A DNA stretch of 64,000 nt from UBA7672 sp963718145 (GCA_963718145.1 CAVQYJ010000017.1:124001-188000), one strand, 5' to 3'; positions 52,350 through 61,366 are shown, numbered from the stretch's first letter. Made by a program: numbers and translations. The notes: generated by a model not told the origin, from the sequence alone.

Positions 52350-53288
52350 TCACTCTGCCCTGTTGCCCGGGCGCAGGCCGTCCTTGATGTACTGGTAGTC
52401 ACGCTTCGACACTTCGATGTCGCAGGGGAAGTCGACGATCTCCGTTCCGGCCGGCTGGCGTTTCAGCGTCACCGGCATGCGCAGCACCTGGGTGAGGTAG
52501 AGCGGATCGGTGATCTCGATCACGCCCTCGATCGTGTCATTGTCGACCAGCCGGTAGGTTTCACGGACGACACGCTGGTCGCTGCCCGGCGCGTTGCGGC
52601 CGAGTCCGCCCCAGCCGGCGCTGAGGTTCGCCGTCTCGATGGTGAGCCGGACGCCGTCGAGACTGCCGAAGGCATGGCCAAGGACGGTGTGCGCGCCTGC
52701 CGGATGCGTGCGCTGGTCGAGATGCACGATGCGGGGCGTGGCGAAGCTCTCGTGGCGGATGCTCGCTTCGGTTGCGCCGATCTTCCATTCCTGCAATTCG
52801 GGGATCTGCGCGATCGAGGGCAGGCCGGGCGTCTGGCAGTTGCTGGTCGGGTGATCGAGCGGATCGAAGGTCGCGAACTTCGCCTTGCCCGCGGGTGTCA
52901 TCAGGCTGCGCGTGCGGATGTCGCCTTGTTCAAGACCTTTGGCCCGGTCCTCGGCGCTCAGCGCCTGCGGCCCGCCGGGTCCGCCGGGGCCGCGGGCACC
53001 GGGAGGGGGACCGAAACCGGCGCCGGGCGGAGGTCCGAAACCACCGCCGCCGGGGCCGCGCAGGTCGCCGCCTCCGCCGAGCGAGATGCCTCCGCCGTCA
53101 GGTCCGCCTTGCGGGCCGCGCGGTCCGCCCGGACCGCCGGGAGGGCCACGCCGTTCGGGGGCCCACACGCCGTTGAACGCCGCAGCCGTGAGGGCGCCGG
53201 GACCGAGCCTCTGAGGGTGCGCCGTGGCGATCATGCCGAGACAGATGCAGCCAATGGCGATGCCTGCGAAGACTTCCCTGCGGCCCAT
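52350..53288 (-). CDS. Exported protein with collagen-like Gly/Pro region
   Basis: Protein of 312 residues, function unknown. Signal-like N-terminus (REVFAGIAIGCICLGMIATAHP) after an ideal GGGAGG five bases before the ATG at 53288. Residues about 48-110 are almost only Gly, Pro, Arg and Gln with GGP/GPR/GPP runs resembling bacterial collagen-like segments. The C-terminal 190 residues (NCQTPGLPSIAQIPELQEW, VVRETYRLVDNDTIEGVIEITDPLYL) form a beta-rich domain that I believe recurs in secreted proteins of sphingomonads and Caulobacterales. Confidence 0.65.
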   Translation of the reverse strand: MGRREVFAGIAIGCICLGMIATAHPQRLGPGALTAAAFNGVWAPERRGPPGGPGGPRGPQGGPDGGGISLGGGGDLRGPGGGGFGPPPGAGFGPPPGARGPGGPGGPQALSAEDRAKGLEQGDIRTRSLMTPAGKAKFATFDPLDHPTSNCQTPGLPSIAQIPELQEWKIGATEASIRHESFATPRIVHLDQRTHPAGAHTVLGHAFGSLDGVRLTIETANLSAGWGGLGRNAPGSDQRVVRETYRLVDNDTIEGVIEITDPLYLTQVLRMPVTLKRQPAGTEIVDFPCDIEVSKRDYQYIKDGLRPGNRAE

Positions 53289-53398
53289 GAGGCCCTCCCT
53301 GTCCTGGTCCTGCCCGGCAGCGGACACTGTTCCGGCGCCGCATGTGTGCCGCCCGCCAGGATTTTCGTCGCAGCTTGTCGCCATGACGATGGGCGGGA

Positions 53399-54679
53399 TC
53401 AGACCGTCCGCATCAGCTCCGCGCCGGCGTGCAGGGCGACGCCCACCAGCCCGCCGATCACCGTACCATTGAGGCGGATGAACTGCAGGTCCTGGCCGAC
53501 ATTTGATTCGAGCTTTTCCACGATGGTGCTGGTCTCCCAGCCGCGGATCGTTTCGGAGACCAGCTTCGCCACGTCCTCGCCATGCCTGCCTGCGAGGTCG
53601 ACCAGCAGCGCGCGGATGCGCACGTTCAGCGCCTCGCGCACCGCAGGCTCGCGCAGCAGGCCCACGCCCATGTTCGTCATCGCACCCGCCAGCCACTCGC
53701 GCAGCCGGCCTTCCGGATTCTCGCAATCGCGCCGCAACGCCGCCTTGAACTCCGACCAGCCGGCCTCCACCACGCCCGCAACTGTCGGATGCGCCGCCGC
53801 CTCGCGCAGCCAGCCGCCGATGCGCGCCTGCAGGACCGGATCCTCCTTGAGGTCGCGTGCGAACTTCTCGACGATCTCGGTGATGCGCTCGCGAATGGGG
53901 TGACGCGGATCGTGGGCGATGTCGAAGATCAGGTCCTCGATCGCGCGCACGATCGATTCCGAGGCGCGCTGGTCAACCCCCGCCAGCCGCGCCAGCCAGC
54001 CGGAACGCTCTCGCACCCGCACCCGGATCAGGCCCTGGTATTCCTGCAGCAGCCGGAAGCCCTCCTTCAGCCCTGTATCGAGCAATGCCTGGTGCCGCCC
54101 CTGTTCGGCGAGCGCTTCGAGCACGGAGCCGAAGGCAGGCGCCACCTGTGTGCCCTGCGCGGCGTCGGCCGCCTGCTGGCGCAGGAAGGTCGCGACATTG
54201 TCGTCGTCCAGCGCATCGAGCAGGGTGGGGATGGCGGCGACCAGTTCCGACGCCAGCGCGCCGGATTGCGCCGGATCGGCGAGCCATTTTCCGAGGCCCT
54301 CCGACAAGTCCTTGTCCTTGACCCGCTCGGCGACGAGGTCGGGCTTGAGGAAGTTGTCGGCGATGAAACGCCCGACCGCATCGGCGATGCGATCCTTGTT
54401 GCGCGGGATTACGGCGGTGTGCGGGATGGGAAGGCCCAGCGGCCGGCGGAAGATCGCGCTGACGGCGAACCAGTCGGCGAGGCCGCCGACCATCGAGGCT
54501 TCGGCAAAGGCGCGCAGATAGCCCCACGCCCAGCGCGCAAGATCACCCTGCGGCCTCCAGAGGTGAGTGACCAGGAACACGATGGTCATGAACACCAGCA
54601 GGCCATTGGCCCATCGGCGCATGCGGACGAGGCCTGGCGGGTCCGGCGTCCAGTCGGGCCTGTTCTGGGATTTGCTCAT
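53399..54679 (-). CDS. DUF445 family membrane protein
   Basis: Protein of 426 residues of the DUF445/YjiN family. RRWANGLLVFMTIVFLVTHLW is the first helix; GYLRAFAEASMVGGLADWFAVSAIFRRPLGLPIPHTAVIPRNKDRIADAVGRFI is the diagnostic block. A long helical middle follows and the end LNGTVIGGLVGVALHAGAELM forms the second membrane segment. The function of the family is unsettled (envelope-related). It faces the SemiSWEET gene across a 109-bp divergent gap. Confidence 0.88.
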   Translation of the reverse strand: MSKSQNRPDWTPDPPGLVRMRRWANGLLVFMTIVFLVTHLWRPQGDLARWAWGYLRAFAEASMVGGLADWFAVSAIFRRPLGLPIPHTAVIPRNKDRIADAVGRFIADNFLKPDLVAERVKDKDLSEGLGKWLADPAQSGALASELVAAIPTLLDALDDDNVATFLRQQAADAAQGTQVAPAFGSVLEALAEQGRHQALLDTGLKEGFRLLQEYQGLIRVRVRERSGWLARLAGVDQRASESIVRAIEDLIFDIAHDPRHPIRERITEIVEKFARDLKEDPVLQARIGGWLREAAAHPTVAGVVEAGWSEFKAALRRDCENPEGRLREWLAGAMTNMGVGLLREPAVREALNVRIRALLVDLAGRHGEDVAKLVSETIRGWETSTIVEKLESNVGQDLQFIRLNGTVIGGLVGVALHAGAELMRTV

Positions 54680-54788
54680 CGTGAGGCAGCGCTGCGTCTC
54701 GTCATGTCAGAGGGCATGATATAGGCGCTTGGCCTGCAGGGAAGTAATCGCTTCGACGGCGAACGCACGGAAACGTCACGGGGACCAC

Positions 54789-55076
54789 ATGAAGCCAGAA
54801 GACATTATCGGCATGGTGGCGGCGGTGTTGAGCACCTCGTCCTTCCTGCCGCAGGCGCTTCGCGTGCTTCGCACCCGCGATACACAGGCCATTTCGCTCG
54901 CCATGTATGCCTTGTTCACGACCGGCGTTGCCCTGTGGGGGATCTGGGGGCTCATCCTCATGCAATGGTCGGTTGTCATCGCCAACGGGATCACCCTCGT
55001 TCTGGCGGGCCTGATCCTGACGCTCAAGGTGCGGGATGTCATGGTTCAGCGAAAAGCGAAGGTCAGCCTGCACTGA
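54789..55076 (+). CDS. SemiSWEET sugar transporter
   Basis: Small three-helix transporter of 95 residues that works as a dimer. The PQ motif is seen in LSTSSFLPQALRVLRTRDTQAISLAMY, followed by helices FTTGVALWGIWGLILM and VVIANGITLVLAGLILTLKV. The ATG at 54789 is used because the family starts just before the first helix; the open frame extends 20 codons upstream. Transports mono- or disaccharides down a gradient; the sugar is unknown. Confidence 0.87.
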   Translation: MKPEDIIGMVAAVLSTSSFLPQALRVLRTRDTQAISLAMYALFTTGVALWGIWGLILMQWSVVIANGITLVLAGLILTLKVRDVMVQRKAKVSLH

Positions 55077-55098
55077 CCCGTCGCCTGTCCGCAGCCGT

Positions 55099-56833
55099 CT
55101 AGAACACCGCCTTCGGCGCTTCGTTCATCATCGCGCCGCGCACCAGCGGGATGGGCGGGCCGCCATAGCTGAGGAAGGCGTCGTGGAAATCCTTCCAGCA
55201 CGCCTTGGGATCGGCGCCGCCTTTCGCCGCGCACCAGTCATCGCGCAGCTTGCGGATCATTAGCTTGCCCATGGTGTAGTTGAGATAGGCCGGATCGTAG
55301 GCCCCGCGGGCGGACTGCTGCTCGGCCGTGCCCTCGTCCTGATAGCCTTCCTCCATGAACATCTTCTTCGATTCCGCCAGCGTCATCCCCTTGGCATGCA
55401 TGCCGATCGCCGAGAGGAAGCGCACATTGCGCAGCGTCGCGTTGGTGAGCTGGCCGATATGGGTTTCGGGATCGCCGTTGCCGAGCCCTTCCTCCCACAT
55501 CAGCTCCTCGGTGTAGTGCGCCCAGCCTTCCGCAAAGGCGTAGCCGACATACATCCGTCCGAAGATCGACTCGGACCTGTTCGCGTGGAGGAATTGCAGG
55601 AAGTGTCCGGGCCACACTTCGTGGACGGAGGTGAACAGCAGGTTCGCCTTGCCGGGGATATAGGCCTGCTGCTTGGCCTTCGACCATTTCGGATCGGGCG
55701 CCGAGATGTTGTAGTAGGAGGGCATGTTCTTCTCGAACGGGCCGGGAATGTCGATATAGGCGCCGTTCTGTGCGTTGTAGGGCGGGGACTGCTTGACCTT
55801 CGCCTCCTCCGTGCCTGGGATCGACACCACATTGTGGTCGATCATGAACTGCTTGAGGTCGACAAGCTGCTTGGTCGGCATAGCCGACGAAATCGCCGCC
55901 CTCGGGCTTGGTGGCTTCCTCTTTCGCCACGCAGTCCTGGATAGTCTTGCCAGGCGCGAATGTCTTGCACGCTTCGGCGAGGGCTTGCTGGTTGCGTTTC
56001 AAGTCGGCGCGGCCGATCGCTTCCAGCTCGTCGATCGGCGTGTCCACCCGCTCGGTGGCGTAGAGCATCCGGGCGAAATTCTCCGCGCCCATCGGGAAGT
56101 CCTCGGTCTGCGTGGCGCGCAGGCTATCGAGGTGTTTGGCGAGATCCGCGAAGGCGAGCGCTGCGCCTGCGGCAGCCGTCTTCAGCTCGGCCTGTGTCGC
56201 CTCATCGCCCTTGCCCTTGAACGCGTCGACCGCGTCTTTCTTGATGAAATCAGCGAGCGGCCCGAACGTGTTGACGCCCATGTCGATGTAGGCGCGCGGC
56301 ATCGGTCCCTTGAGGTTGGCCTTGATCTGCCCGGTCGCCCTTGGGACGTTCGACGCCCACTTGGCCAGCGCCTTCATGCGCGTGGCGTCGTCGGCATAGG
56401 GCCGGTCAAGATAAACGCCTGGATCGAGGCCGTAGAAGGTCGGGTTCTTGTGCGGCCAGTCCATCGTCTCAAGGAAGAACAGCGCCTGGTCGATGTTGGC
56501 GAGGAGATAGTCACGCTCGAATTTCTGCTTGGGATCCAGCGCCGCCGCATCGATGCCATCGACGCGCGTTTTCCAGCCGTGCAGGCGTTCGATCTCGGCC
56601 TTGAGGCCGGCGTCGCTCCAGTCGGGGATGATCCCGTCATATTCGTGCCGGCCCTGATAGACCGCGAAGTCGGGATTGGCCTTGAGGTCGCTTTCGATCC
56701 ACTCGCCAACCGTTGCCGGCCAGTCGACCGCGGCGACCTTCGGCGCTCCGGACGGCTTATCCCCGCACGCCGCAAGCACGGCCAGCGCGGCGCCGGCCAG
56801 GATGGACGCCCGCAGCCTCTCCATGAGTCGCAT
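55099..56833 (-). pseudogene. DUF885 family lipoprotein peptidase broken by a one-base frameshift
   Basis: Two overlapping frames give one protein of 577 residues after removal of one base. The N-terminal part starts at 56833 (AGAGGTG upstream) with a lipobox VLAAC and runs to ATKPEGGDF. The correct continuation is in the next frame: AAISSAMPTKQLVDLKQFMI, then IPGTEEAKVKQSPPY, VHEVWPGHFLQFLHANR (the HExxPGH metal motif of DUF885) and FAEGWAHYTEELMWEEG. The switch fits one extra G in a GGG run (plus CCC, 55899-55901). Apart from this everything is intact, so the gene is either newly broken or misread. Confidence 0.8.
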
Positions 56834-56930
56834 GATGCACCTCTTATCGAATAGCGATGCAATCTCGCGCTGGCGCCCGCCAAAGGCAACCTGCGCGAAA
56901 CGCCTGCTATCACGGGCCTCCTGCCGTAAC

Positions 56931-56945
56931 GTTTCCTTTTCGTTC
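56931..56945 (+). promoter_or_regulatory. Near-consensus SOS operator upstream of ruvB
   Basis: GTTT-CCTTTTC-GTTC matches GTTC-N7-GTTC with one mismatch and ends 21 bp before the ruvB ATG. The placement is like that of the ruvC operator, which supports separate LexA control of ruvB. Confidence 0.6.
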
Positions 56946-56966
56946 GGGCATGTAGTAGGCAGCACC

Positions 56967-58001
56967 ATGGCTCGAGACGGCGACGTGACCGATCCTGAAC
57001 GGCAGCCCGGCGAAGCGCTCGACCGTGCGCTGCGCCCGACCGGCTTTGCCGAATTCACCGGCCAGACAACGATCAAGGCCAACCTGAAAATCTATGTCGA
57101 GGCCGCTCGCAAGCGTGGCGATGCGCTGGACCATGTGCTGCTCTCCGGCCCGCCGGGCCTTGGCAAGACCACGCTGGCGCAGATTCTCGCGCGCGAGATG
57201 GGCGTGGGGTTCCGCGCCACCTCCGGGCCGGTGATCGCAAAGGCGGGCGATCTCGCCGCGCTGCTCACCAATCTCGAATCGCGCGACGTCCTGTTCATCG
57301 ACGAGATCCACCGCCTGCCGGCGCACGTGGAGGAGATCCTCTATCCGGCGATGGAAGATCACTCGCTCGATCTCATCATCGGCGAGGGACCGGCGGCGCG
57401 CTCGGTCAAGATCGAACTGCCCGCCTTCACGCTGATCGGCGCCACGACGCGCGCCGGCTTGCTGTCCACGCCGCTGCGCGACCGTTTCGGCATCCCGATC
57501 CGGCTCGAATTCTACACCCGCGAAGAGCTCGGCTCGATCGTCAAGCGGGCAGGGGCCAAGCTCGGCGCACCGATCACGCAGGACGGGGCCGAGGAAATCG
57601 CTGGCCGTTCGCGCGGCACGCCGCGGATCGCCGTGCGCCTGCTGCGCCGCGTGCGCGACTTCTGCGATGCCGATGGCGTCAAGATCGACCGTGCATCCGC
57701 CTCGAAGGCGTTGGCGCGCCTCGAGGTGGACGAGGACGGCCTCGATGCGCTCGACCGCCGCTACCTGACGTCGCTGGTCAAGACCTATTCGGGCGGGCCC
57801 GTCGGCGCCGATACGCTTGCCGCGGCGGTGTCGGAGGCGCGCGACGCCATCGAGGAAGTGATCGAGCCCTACCTGATGCAGCAGGGCTTCGTCGCCCGCA
57901 CGCCACGCGGCCGCGTGGCGACGCCCAAGGCGTGGGAGCGCGTCGGCATGAAGCCGCCGGCCAGTTTCCAGCAGCCCTTGTTCGAAGACGAGGAAGAGTA
58001 A
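56967..58001 (+). CDS. ruvB: Holliday junction branch migration helicase RuvB
   Basis: AAA+ motor of 344 residues that drives branch migration with RuvA. ALRPTGFAEFTGQ, Walker A SGPPGLGKTTLAQ, Walker B DVLFIDEIHRLP, sensor GATTRAGLLSTPLRDRFG, arginine finger region GRSRGTPRIAVRLLRRVRD and the winged-helix end GFVARTPRGRVATPKAW are all present. The ATG at 56967 precedes the family N-terminus by about 15 residues. It stands alone, separated from ruvCA by six genes, with its own SOS-like box. Confidence 0.96.
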   Translation: MARDGDVTDPERQPGEALDRALRPTGFAEFTGQTTIKANLKIYVEAARKRGDALDHVLLSGPPGLGKTTLAQILAREMGVGFRATSGPVIAKAGDLAALLTNLESRDVLFIDEIHRLPAHVEEILYPAMEDHSLDLIIGEGPAARSVKIELPAFTLIGATTRAGLLSTPLRDRFGIPIRLEFYTREELGSIVKRAGAKLGAPITQDGAEEIAGRSRGTPRIAVRLLRRVRDFCDADGVKIDRASASKALARLEVDEDGLDALDRRYLTSLVKTYSGGPVGADTLAAAVSEARDAIEEVIEPYLMQQGFVARTPRGRVATPKAWERVGMKPPASFQQPLFEDEEE

Positions 58002-58034
58002 CGGGCTGGCGCTATCGTTGCAGGATCGCAGCAG

Positions 58035-58193
58035 ATGGCTGCAACATTTGACGCGACGCTGCTCTGGGCCTGGCAACGAAGGCTCGGCAATCACTCCGCG
58101 GAAATTGGCGAATTTACCCTCGGCGGCATCAGCGTCACGACGTTGAGAGCGCTTATCCTCGATCATCTGCCCGGCGTGTTCCAGGGGAGGTGA
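58035..58193 (+). CDS. Possible small protein (52 aa)
   Basis: Short frame in the 260-bp gap after ruvB. The composition is protein-like (FDATLLWAWQRRLGNHSAEI, FTLGGISVTTLRALIL) with balanced charged and hydrophobic residues and no family match. An AGGA lies about ten bases before the ATG. It could also be the remnant of a longer gene. Confidence 0.3.
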   Translation: MAATFDATLLWAWQRRLGNHSAEIGEFTLGGISVTTLRALILDHLPGVFQGR

Positions 58194-58262
58194 TCGAAGG
58201 CGCCTTGCGTCTGTCCGCGCAGCCGCTATCGGTGGCGCCAGACACAGTCCTGGGAGGATGAG

Positions 58263-58955
58263 ATGCACGTTCGGATGATGGTCGGCGCCGCGGCGCTGCT
58301 CGGGGCTTCGGCCTGCGTGATGATCGAGAAGGAAGCGGTCCCGGCCGCGGCCCCACCGCCGCCCATGCCGGTCGCCGCGGTTGCGCCCGCACCACCGCCT
58401 GCGCCCCCGGCCCCCGTCGTGCGCGCGCGGATCGAGTCGGTGGAAGCTCCGAACTACGTCTCCATCCCGATGGAGATCACGGTCAACAAGCCGGCCAAGG
58501 ATGTCTGGGCCCGCATCGGCAAGTATTGCGACATCAGCGAGTGGCTGCAGATCGCGGCGGGCTGCACGATCACGTCTGGCAAGGATGGAGAGTTCGGTTC
58601 GGTACGCACTGTCGGCCAGGAAGTGCTCGTCGGAAAGACGGAGCTCTCCTATACCTACGCCCAGACCGTGCGTGACGGCCGCGCCTACAACCTCTATCAC
58701 GGCACGCTCGAGGCGCGCCCGATCAACGCGCGTACGTCGAAAATCGTCTACACGCTGATATACGACAACTCGCTGGTCGCGGGCGACGCCGCTGCCAAGG
58801 ACGCCGAGATCGCACGGCGCCGGGCGACGTTCGAAAACGCGCTCAAGAACATGAAGATTCTGGCCGAAGGCGGCACGCTGCCGCCGCGCCCGGCCGCGCC
58901 TGCCGCCGCTCCCGGGGCCGCTCCGGCGCCGGCTGCTCCGCGCCCGCCAGGTTGA
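58263..58955 (+). CDS. SRPBCC-type lipoprotein
   Basis: Protein of 230 residues. A short signal with lipobox LGASAC (Cys18) is followed by a Pro/Ala-rich stretch (about 25-58). Residues 60-195 resemble a START/SRPBCC ligand-binding fold: SIPMEITVNKPAKDVWARIGKYCDISEW, GEFGSVRTVGQEVLVGKTELSYTYAQTV and YNLYHGTLEARPI. The C-terminus is again Ala/Pro-rich. GGGAGGATGAG precedes the ATG. Ligand unknown; probably periplasmic and lipid-anchored. Confidence 0.75.
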   Translation: MHVRMMVGAAALLGASACVMIEKEAVPAAAPPPPMPVAAVAPAPPPAPPAPVVRARIESVEAPNYVSIPMEITVNKPAKDVWARIGKYCDISEWLQIAAGCTITSGKDGEFGSVRTVGQEVLVGKTELSYTYAQTVRDGRAYNLYHGTLEARPINARTSKIVYTLIYDNSLVAGDAAAKDAEIARRRATFENALKNMKILAEGGTLPPRPAAPAAAPGAAPAPAAPRPPG

Positions 58956-58989
58956 TCGCGGTCCAGCTCTTTGCCCTGGGGGCGTAGAG

Positions 58990-59433
58990 ATGAAGACCGA
59001 TCCTGTCTCACGGATCATCGCCGGCGGCCTTGCCGTCGGCGATGACATTTCCGGCTGCTCGCCAAGGGAGATCGCCGCGCTCGAGGCAGGCTTCGGACGC
59101 GCGCTGCCGCCCGGTTATCGCGCCTTCCTCGCGCGCATGGGCCGCGGGGCAGGCGAGTTCATGCAGGGCACCGACATGTTTCTCGCCCACCTCGGCGGGC
59201 TGCGGGATGCGGCCGAGGCGCTGCTTGCGAAATCAGGCTCCTCGACCCGTCTCTCGTCCAGCGACTGGGTGTTCGCCGTCCACCAAGGCTACCAATTCCT
59301 CTATTTCGACGCCGCCGCCGGCGATGACGCCCCGGTTTTCCACGTCATGGAAGGCGAGGCGGCCAAGCCGGTCGCGGCCAGTTTCGAAGACTGGCTCGAC
59401 GGGGCCATATCAGACGAGATCGAGGGCCGTTAG
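58990..59433 (+). CDS. SMI1/KNR4 (SUKH) family protein
   Basis: Protein of 147 residues with the SMI1/KNR4 pattern: SPREIAALEAGFGRALPPGYRAFLARMGRGAGEFMQG near the N-terminus, WVFAVHQGYQFLYFDAAAGDDAPVFHV in the middle and VAASFEDWLDGAI at the end. SUKH proteins often are immunity partners of contact-dependent toxins, but no toxin gene is adjacent, so a general function is as likely. Its stop overlaps that of the convergent metallo-beta-lactamase. Confidence 0.8.
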   Translation: MKTDPVSRIIAGGLAVGDDISGCSPREIAALEAGFGRALPPGYRAFLARMGRGAGEFMQGTDMFLAHLGGLRDAAEALLAKSGSSTRLSSSDWVFAVHQGYQFLYFDAAAGDDAPVFHVMEGEAAKPVAASFEDWLDGAISDEIEGR

Positions 59434-60311
59434 TTGGCCCGGGGCGCTGTCGGTTTTGCTGCAGCTTCCGTACGCTCTTTCAATGTCTTTTCGAAATCGG
59501 CCTCGGCCTTTTCGATGAAGGGCCTGAACTCCGCCGGGGCGATGAACGGGTTCGGCGCCTTGGGATCGGCCTTGGCCTTCGCGCTCTTCTGCAGCATCTG
59601 GAAGAAATCCGGATGCGGGGCGAGCGGCACGTCCACCTTCATGGCCTTTGCCTTCACGAACGTCTTGCGATAGTCGGCGATGATCCCCTCATACTGCAGA
59701 GGCGGCGTGATGCGGTTGGCCGCCACGGTCGCCGAGCAGAAGATCAGCAGTTCATAAGACTTGCCGCGTTCGGTGACGGTCGTGCTGTACGAGGTGCAGC
59801 CGCGCGTATGGCCGGGCGTGAGGTTGGCCTTCAGCGTCGTGGCGCCCAGCTTCACCGTGTCGCCATCGTGCAGGACCTTGTCGACCTTCACAGGCGGCGC
59901 GCCCATCGCCGCATTGTTCTCGCTGCCGAGATAGAAGCCGCCCTCCAGCGCCGAGACGTCGCCCTCCATCGCCTGCAGCTGCGCGCCTGAATCCTTCTTG
60001 AGCTGGGCGAGGCCCGCCGAATGGTCGAAGTGGGCGTGGCTGTTGAGCAGGATCTTGATGTCCGAAACCTTGAAGCCGAGCTTGGCGATGTTGGCTTCGA
60101 TCATCTGCGCCGCCGGCGCTGTTGCGCCATCAATCAGGATGTTGCCCTGCGGCGTCACGAACAGGTAGGAGGCCAACCCCTCCGTTCCGACATAGTAGAG
60201 ATTGTCGATGATGTGGAACGGCTCGGTCGGCGTGTTCCAGTTGTTGCTCTGGGCGAAGGCCGGCGAGGTCATCGCCAGCGCCGCGCCCGCAGCCAGAACC
60301 AGACCCTTCAT
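59430..60311 (-). CDS. Subclass B3-type metallo-beta-lactamase
   Basis: Exported metallo-hydrolase of 293 residues. Signal peptide KGLVLAAGAALAMTSPAFA. Zinc ligands: LLNSHAHFDHSAG (His, His, Asp, His), LTPGHTRGCTSYS (third His) and LAPHPDFFQM (final His). The GHT-GCT and PHPDFF features point to subclass B3, chromosomally encoded in several Caulobacter-type bacteria. The family also contains relatives without beta-lactam activity, so resistance is not proven. GGGAG six bases before the ATG. It has about 40 extra C-terminal residues (FIEKAEADFEKTLKERTEAAA) compared with typical B3 enzymes. Confidence 0.82.
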   Translation of the reverse strand: MKGLVLAAGAALAMTSPAFAQSNNWNTPTEPFHIIDNLYYVGTEGLASYLFVTPQGNILIDGATAPAAQMIEANIAKLGFKVSDIKILLNSHAHFDHSAGLAQLKKDSGAQLQAMEGDVSALEGGFYLGSENNAAMGAPPVKVDKVLHDGDTVKLGATTLKANLTPGHTRGCTSYSTTVTERGKSYELLIFCSATVAANRITPPLQYEGIIADYRKTFVKAKAMKVDVPLAPHPDFFQMLQKSAKAKADPKAPNPFIAPAEFRPFIEKAEADFEKTLKERTEAAAKPTAPRAN

Positions 60312-60419
60312 GCGTTGCTCCCGAGAATCCTGTTGCCTTGTCCAAGAACCGGCAGACTATCGCGGACATCCGCCGGCTGCGAGGGCCGGAATGCATCCTG
60401 AAGCAAAGGGCCCGGGCCC

Positions 60420-60779
60420 ATGAAGATCGTCGGCGCGCATTCCATCCTCTATTCCCGGAACGCTGCGGCCGACAGCGCCTTCCTGCGGGACGTGCTGAAC
60501 TTCCCGAGCGTGGATGTCGGCGAAGGCTGGCTCGTGCTCGGCCTGCCGCCGTCAGAGGTGGCGGTGCATCCCGCCGACGAAGGCGAGGGCGACACCCAGG
60601 AATTCTACCTGCTGGTCGACGACGCAGAGGCATTCGTCGCCGAAATGAAGAAGCTCAAGCGCAAGACCGGCAAGCTGGTCACCCAGCCCTACGGGATCAT
60701 GACTTCCGTCGTGCTGCCGAGCGGCCACGAACTGGGCGTCTACCAGCCGACGCATGAGCGGCCGAAAAACCCTGCCTAG
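60420..60779 (+). CDS. VOC family protein (glyoxalase-like)
   Basis: Single-domain vicinal oxygen chelate protein of 119 residues. AHSILYSRNAAADSAFLRDVLNF opens with the metal-side His, EFYLLVDDAEAFVAEMKKL is the second half, and VVLPSGHELGVYQP ends with a Glu ligand region. It works as a dimer; substrate unknown. Divergent from the beta-lactamase. Confidence 0.82.
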   Translation: MKIVGAHSILYSRNAAADSAFLRDVLNFPSVDVGEGWLVLGLPPSEVAVHPADEGEGDTQEFYLLVDDAEAFVAEMKKLKRKTGKLVTQPYGIMTSVVLPSGHELGVYQPTHERPKNPA

Positions 60780-60820
60780 GGCGCGCTGGATGTGGCGGCC
60801 GGATGCGCTACCATGCCGCC

Positions 60821-61366
60821 ATGCCTTACGACCTGAAGCGCCATCCTGATTCGCGATCGACGGAAGTTGCGAAGATCACCGTCAACGCCGCGCGGGGCGG
60901 GGCAGGCGGGCTCATCCTCAGCTATGTCGTCTCCGGCGCGCTGGCTGGCATCAACCTCCCCAAGCCGCTCTCGCCCGTGCGCACCGACGAGCTGTGGAAG
61001 ACCACCTGCTTCGAGGCGTTCGTGCGCGGGCCAGATGGCGAGCCCTATTGCGAGTTCAACTTCGCTCCCACGACGCAATGGGCGGCCTATCGCTTTTCCG
61101 GCTATCGCCAGGGCATGAGCCCGATCGCGGAGATCGCGACGCCCGCCATCGACGTGCATGTCGAAACGCAATTCGAGCTGACGGCGGTGCTGGACCTGTC
61201 GCGCCTGGCCGAACTGCCTGCGGGCAGGCCCTGGCGCGTCGGACTTTCAGCGGTGATCGAGGATGTCGACGGCAAGTCCTACTGGGCGTTGGCGCATCCT
61301 CAAGGAAAGCCGGATTTCCATCACGCCGACGGCTATGTGTTGGACCTTCCCGCGGGGGCCAGATGA
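60821..61366 (+). CDS. DOMON-like domain protein
   Basis: Soluble protein of 181 residues with a beta-sandwich DOMON-like pattern: LILSYVVSGALAGINLPKPL, DELWKTTCFEAFVRGPDGEPYCEFNFAPTTQWAAYRFSGYR and WRVGLSAVIEDVDGKSYWALAHPQGKPDFHH. The usual role is ligand or haem/sugar binding; the specific role is unknown. An upstream in-frame ATG exists at 60803. Coupled by ATGA to the DUF1343 gene, a pairing I recall from other alphaproteobacteria. Confidence 0.75.
   Translation: MPYDLKRHPDSRSTEVAKITVNAARGGAGGLILSYVVSGALAGINLPKPLSPVRTDELWKTTCFEAFVRGPDGEPYCEFNFAPTTQWAAYRFSGYRQGMSPIAEIATPAIDVHVETQFELTAVLDLSRLAELPAGRPWRVGLSAVIEDVDGKSYWALAHPQGKPDFHHADGYVLDLPAGAR

Noticed and set aside
56910..59048. Open frame of about 710 codons on the minus strand
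   Set aside because: Antisense to ruvB and the SRPBCC lipoprotein.
58990..59433. SUKH immunity gene of a toxin system
   Set aside because: No polymorphic toxin or secretion gene is adjacent; reported only as a family member.
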